A stretch of 64,000 bases of DNA from Clostridiales bacterium. Its GTDB lineage: Bacteria > Bacillota > Clostridia > Lachnospirales > Lachnospiraceae. The stretch spans positions 55,454 to 119,453 of the forward strand of contig JAGZJZ010000021.1 in the NCBI GenBank assembly GCA_018365455.1, read 5' to 3'. This document shows, one piece after another, positions 61,274 to 64,000 of the stretch. The stretch's first letter is position 1. The number at the start of each line of letters is the position of its first letter. The notes below the pieces were generated by a model. That model was not told the DNA's origin. It saw nothing but the letters and a program-made list of their open reading frames with translations, and searched no databases. The translations under genes and the position numbers were made by a program.

Positions 61274-61310
61274 CGCAAAATCAGAGGGGAAACTTCCCCT
61301 CTCTTTTGCG
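61274..61310 (+). terminator. Hairpin between binding protein and permease genes
   Basis: CGCAAAA and TTTTGCG enclose AGAGGGGAA/TTCCCCTCT, forming a near-continuous 16-bp stem. It probably acts as a partial terminator or mRNA stabiliser that raises the binding protein level relative to permease and ATPase. Confidence 0.7.
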
Positions 61311-61336
61311 ATTGATACAATTTGGAGGAAGCAAAC

Positions 61337-61987
61337 ATGGATTACGCAATGATGTTATCAAAATTATCAGAGGGAATGCTGACGTCTGTTGCAATATTTG
61401 GACTGACCCTATTGTTTTCCATACCGCTCGGGCTGGTAATTACATTTGGTCGGATGTCAAAGAACGGTGTCATTCGAAATATTGCAAAGATTTACATATC
61501 AATCATGCGCGGTACGCCGCTGATGCTGCAGCTGATGGTGGTTTATTTCGGGCCATATTACCTGTTTGGCATTAAGATTCAGGCATCTTACCGTTTTATA
61601 GCAGTTATCATTGGGTTTGCACTGAATTATGCCGCATATTTTGCGGAGATATACCGCAGTGGAATTGAGTCTATGCCGGTGGGGCAGTATGAAGCTGCAA
61701 AACTTCTGGGATATAACAAAGTGCAGACATTTTTTACGATTATATTACCCCAGGTTTTGAAACGAATCCTGCCATCTATTACAAATGAAGTGATTACCCT
61801 GGTAAAAGATACTTCTCTTGCAATGGTAATCGCGGTATCGGAGATGTTTACGGTTGCCAAAGCACTTGCATCATCCAGTACCAGTGTCATGCCTCTGGTG
61901 GCAGCGGGTATCTTCTACTATATCTTTAACTTTGTTGTAGCATTTCTGATGGAAAAGGCAGAGAAGAAGATGAACTATTACCGTTAA
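61337..61987 (+). CDS. Polar amino-acid ABC transporter, permease
   Basis: HisM/GlnP-type membrane subunit of 216 residues with five spans. It opens with MLSKLSEGMLTSVAIFGLTL, has the family segment SIMRGTPLMLQLMVVYFGPY, and the EAA loop SGIESMPVGQYEAAKLLGYN near residue 110, then LPSITNEVITLVKDTSLAMV. ATG 61337 follows GGAGGAA; an upstream frame extension to 61322 contains that site. It would act as a homodimer with the ATPase encoded 152 bp downstream. Confidence 0.94.
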   Translation: MDYAMMLSKLSEGMLTSVAIFGLTLLFSIPLGLVITFGRMSKNGVIRNIAKIYISIMRGTPLMLQLMVVYFGPYYLFGIKIQASYRFIAVIIGFALNYAAYFAEIYRSGIESMPVGQYEAAKLLGYNKVQTFFTIILPQVLKRILPSITNEVITLVKDTSLAMVIAVSEMFTVAKALASSSTSVMPLVAAGIFYYIFNFVVAFLMEKAEKKMNYYR

Positions 61988-62068
61988 TTGTTCTTCAGAC
62001 AGCAGGGCTGAGGAATGAGGCGCAGCGGACTGCGCTCATAACTAATTGTGTAAAAATCAGGAAAGGAT

Positions 62069-62103
62069 TGCCCGCAGGGATTCACTTCTTACGGAAGCGG
62101 GCA
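62069..62103 (+). other. Hairpin between permease and ATPase genes
   Basis: TGCCCGC (62069-62075) pairs with GCGGGCA (62097-62103) around a 21-base loop. There is no T run, so termination is unlikely. It might be an mRNA processing or stability element. Confidence 0.45.
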
Positions 62104-62139
62104 GTGTCGTAGAATGACTGCGATGCAAAGGTAGGTCAG

Positions 62140-62895
62140 ATGAATTATTTGGAAATTCATAATATAGAAAAAAAATTTGAAAATCTGGAAGTTCTGAAAG
62201 ATATCTCTCTTACGGTGAAGCAAGGGGAGGTTGTGGCGATCATTGGTCCTTCCGGTTCCGGAAAATCAACGCTGCTGCGCTGTGCAACGCTGCTTGAGAC
62301 GATGGATTCCGGTGAACTTTCCTATTTGGGAGAAAAAGCAGTTACCACCGGAGCGGATGGAAAAGCGGTTTACGCAAAGCCGGATCAGCTGAAAAAAATC
62401 CAGCAGAATTTTGGTCTGGTGTTCCAGAATTTCAACTTGTTCCCTCATTTTAATGTACTGAAGAATGTAATGGATGCCCCCGTTAGAGTTCAGAAACGGG
62501 ATAAGGAGCAGGTGAAGAAGGAAGCAAGAGAACTGCTTGCTAAAATGGGATTATCCGAGAAAGAAAAGGCATATCCTTTTCAACTCTCAGGAGGACAGCA
62601 GCAGCGTGTATCCATTGCGAGGGCGCTGGCTTTAAATCCCAAGGTTTTGTTCTTTGATGAACCGACTTCAGCCCTGGATCCGGAGCTGACCGGAGAGATC
62701 TTAAAGGTTATTAAAGATCTGGCGGCAGAGCACATGACTATGGTCATTGTTACCCATGAAATGAACTTTGCGAAGAATGTGGCAGACCATATTATCTTTA
62801 TGGAGGGCGGAGTGATTGTGGAACAGGGAAAACCTGAGGAATTATTTCGGTCAGACAATGCCAGAACGCAGGAGTTTTTGGGCAAATTCCACTAA
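62140..62895 (+). CDS. Polar amino-acid ABC transporter, ATP-binding protein
   Basis: 251-residue ATPase of the GlnQ/HisP group. Walker A GPSGSGKSTLLR near residue 37, Q loop FGLVFQNFNLFPHFNVLKNV, signature LSGGQQQRVSIARALALNPK, Walker B VLFFDEPTSALDPELTGEIL, switch His in VIVTHEMNFAKNVADHIIFM. It has a short insertion after Walker A (GEKAVTTGADGKAVYAKPDQ) seen in some members. AAAGGTAGG precedes the ATG. Energises the importer with the two genes upstream. Confidence 0.96.
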   Translation: MNYLEIHNIEKKFENLEVLKDISLTVKQGEVVAIIGPSGSGKSTLLRCATLLETMDSGELSYLGEKAVTTGADGKAVYAKPDQLKKIQQNFGLVFQNFNLFPHFNVLKNVMDAPVRVQKRDKEQVKKEARELLAKMGLSEKEKAYPFQLSGGQQQRVSIARALALNPKVLFFDEPTSALDPELTGEILKVIKDLAAEHMTMVIVTHEMNFAKNVADHIIFMEGGVIVEQGKPEELFRSDNARTQEFLGKFH

Positions 62896-62930
62896 AATGT
62901 CAATGCGTGTCGTATTTTATAGAATTATTC

Positions 62931-62959
62931 TTGCTTTATAAATTACAATGTTATATAAT
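62931..62959 (+). promoter_or_regulatory. Promoter of purC
   Basis: TTGCTT at 62931-62936, 17-base spacer, perfect TATAAT at 62954-62959. The leader of about 105 bases contains a copy of the dispersed repeat. Confidence 0.72.
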
Positions 62960-62978
62960 TTTGTAGGTGATCGGTCTT

Positions 62979-63030
62979 GAGCGTGTTTGTAAATTCATTT
63001 CCGCAATTTGCACGCCCCACTATGGTCATG
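62979..63030 (+). repeat. Dispersed GAGCGTGTTT repeat, copy B
   Basis: GAGCGTGTTTGTAAATTCAT, then TTCCGCAATTTGCACGCCCC and ACTATGG. It lies inside the purC leader, downstream of the promoter. Confidence 0.7.
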
Positions 63031-63069
63031 AAACTGATAACTATATGAAGAAGGATAGGTGGATTCAAA

Positions 63070-63774
63070 ATGGAAAAAAGAGAATTACTCTATGAAGGAA
63101 AAGCAAAAAAAGTTTACACAACAGAAGATCCGGACGTATTAATTGTAGACTACAAAGATGATGCAACAGCATTCAATGGCTTAAAAAAGGGTACTATCGT
63201 TGGTAAAGGTGTTGTTAATAACCGTATGACCAATCATGTTTTTAAAATTCTCGAGGCTGAAGGCGTTCCAACACATTTGGTTGAAGAATTAAGTGACAGA
63301 GAGACAGCAGTTAAAAAGGTAGAGATTGTTCCATTAGAAGTTATCATCAGAAATGTTGCAGCAGGAAGCTTTTCGAAGAGACTTGGCGTACCGGAAGGAA
63401 CGAAATTCTCAGCTCCTACTTTAGAATTTAGTTATAAAAATGACGATTTAGGTGATCCGCTTATCAATGATTATTTTGCAATCGCATTAAATCTGGCAAC
63501 AAGAGAAGAAATTGAAGTAATTTCCAAATATGCTTTCAAAGTAAATGAAGTATTAAAAGCATATTTCTTAAAAGCAAATATTGAATTAATCGACTTTAAG
63601 ATCGAATTCGGAAGATATCATGGACAGATTATCCTGGCTGATGAAACATCACCGGATACCTGCAGACTTTGGGATGCAGCAACCCATGAGAAATTAGATA
63701 AAGACCGTTTCAGAAGAGACATGGGAAATGTAGAAGAAGCTTACAACGAAGTATTCTCTCGTCTCGGATTATAA
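63070..63774 (+). CDS. purC: Phosphoribosylaminoimidazole-succinocarboxamide synthase
   Basis: SAICAR synthetase of de novo purine synthesis, joining CAIR and aspartate with ATP. Motifs: LLYEGKAKKVYTTEDPDVLI at the start, DDATAFNGLKKGTIVGKGVV, IIRNVAAGSFSKRLGVPEGT near residue 95, IDFKIEFGRYHGQIILADET and SPDTCRLWDAATHEKLDKDR near the end. Length 234 is standard. GAAGGATAGGTGG lies before the ATG. It has its own promoter and terminator, so it is monocistronic here; other pur genes are not in view. Confidence 0.97.
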   Translation: MEKRELLYEGKAKKVYTTEDPDVLIVDYKDDATAFNGLKKGTIVGKGVVNNRMTNHVFKILEAEGVPTHLVEELSDRETAVKKVEIVPLEVIIRNVAAGSFSKRLGVPEGTKFSAPTLEFSYKNDDLGDPLINDYFAIALNLATREEIEVISKYAFKVNEVLKAYFLKANIELIDFKIEFGRYHGQIILADETSPDTCRLWDAATHEKLDKDRFRRDMGNVEEAYNEVFSRLGL

Positions 63775-63787
63775 GAAAAACAAAAGA

Positions 63788-63818
63788 CACAGTGGATATT
63801 ACATCCACTGTGATTTTC
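63788..63818 (+). terminator. Terminator of purC
   Basis: CACAGTGGAT (63788-63797) pairs perfectly with ATCCACTGTG (63803-63812), five-base loop, then ATTTT. Confidence 0.85.
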
Positions 63819-63887
63819 GTAAAAGAAATATTAGCGTACAGCATTGCACAATAATTGGGAAATGTTGTACCAGTGCCGGGCGGCATT

Positions 63888-63970
63888 AGAGCGTGTTTGA
63901 TAATTGCTTTCTGGCAGCTGTGCGTCACACTTTGTGGGAGATTTGTCCCGGATGAAGGGCGACAAGCGTA
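63888..63970 (+). repeat. Dispersed GAGCGTGTTT repeat, longest copy C
   Basis: AGAGCGTGTTTGATAATTGC, TTTCTGGCAGCTGTGCGTCA, CACTTTGTGGGAGATTTGTC, then CCGGATGAAGGGCGACAAGC. It shows the full layout and may continue to the end of the window. Confidence 0.7.
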
Positions 63971-64000
63971 CTACGTAACCTGAATTCGGGGCAAATATAC

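Overview
The window looks like the chromosome of an anaerobic, spore-forming Firmicute of the Lachnospiraceae type. This rests on the division/cell-wall cluster order, the spoIIGA-sigE-sigG-ylmC-nrdR sporulation backbone with a Spo0A-type spoIIG promoter, LplABC-type sugar transport with a YesMN-like two-component system, and DUF5717/DUF5716 genes, which I associate with this family. Species cannot be fixed by reading. I saw no rRNA, tRNA, CRISPR array, phage or transposase gene.

Layout. 1-3491: the 3' part of rpe, then thiN, ychF, lgt and a 52-residue Spo0E-like gene. 3492-4422: a long non-coding region carrying 10-bp-phased GTGG boxes that look like MraZ operators. 4423-18214: mraZ, rsmH, ftsL, two class B penicillin-binding proteins, mraY, murD, ftsW/spoVE, murA, divIB and ftsZ. 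18297-23569: a minus-strand AraC regulator facing a sugar-nucleotide operon (nucleotidyltransferase, NahK-like kinase, paralogous nucleotidyltransferase, galE). 23963-25409: a hendecad-repeat coiled-coil protein and aroD. 25578-27163: spoIIGA and sigE. 27341-42498: a mannoside/N-glycan island (GH125, GH38, YesL-like protein, YesM/YesN-like pair, two permeases, binding lipoprotein, GH2). 42690-43466: sigG. 43513-47900: FAD/Rieske oxidoreductase, tocopherol-cyclase-like protein, a decayed fibronectin-III fragment and an amidohydrolase. 48241-52428: Ktr/Trk potassium uptake pair with a KdpDE-like two-component system. 52470-53369: ylmC/ymxH and nrdR. 53476-54165: a PAP2 phosphatase. 54477-60146: a DUF5717/DUF5716/TPR-like three-gene operon. 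60331-62895: a polar amino-acid ABC transporter. 63070-63774: purC.

How the genes work together. The dcw block makes lipid-linked peptidoglycan precursors and the septum. The mannoside island can trim alpha-mannose (GH38, GH125) and the beta-mannose core (GH2) of N-glycans or mannans, import the products by an LplABC-like transporter, and sense them through YesM/YesN. The sugar-nucleotide operon could convert (N-acetyl)hexoses to UDP-sugars. The conserved sporulation backbone is broken twice, by the mannoside island between sigE and sigG and by the oxidoreductase/potassium region between sigG and ylmC.

Best candidates for something undescribed: the operon pairing an ASKHA/Hsp70-like protein with a giant beta-sandwich/helical-repeat protein; the MraZ-box landscape reaching 650 bp upstream of mraZ; two families of short dispersed intergenic repeats; and a 17-bp perfect hairpin that locks the ribosome-binding site of the second PBP gene.
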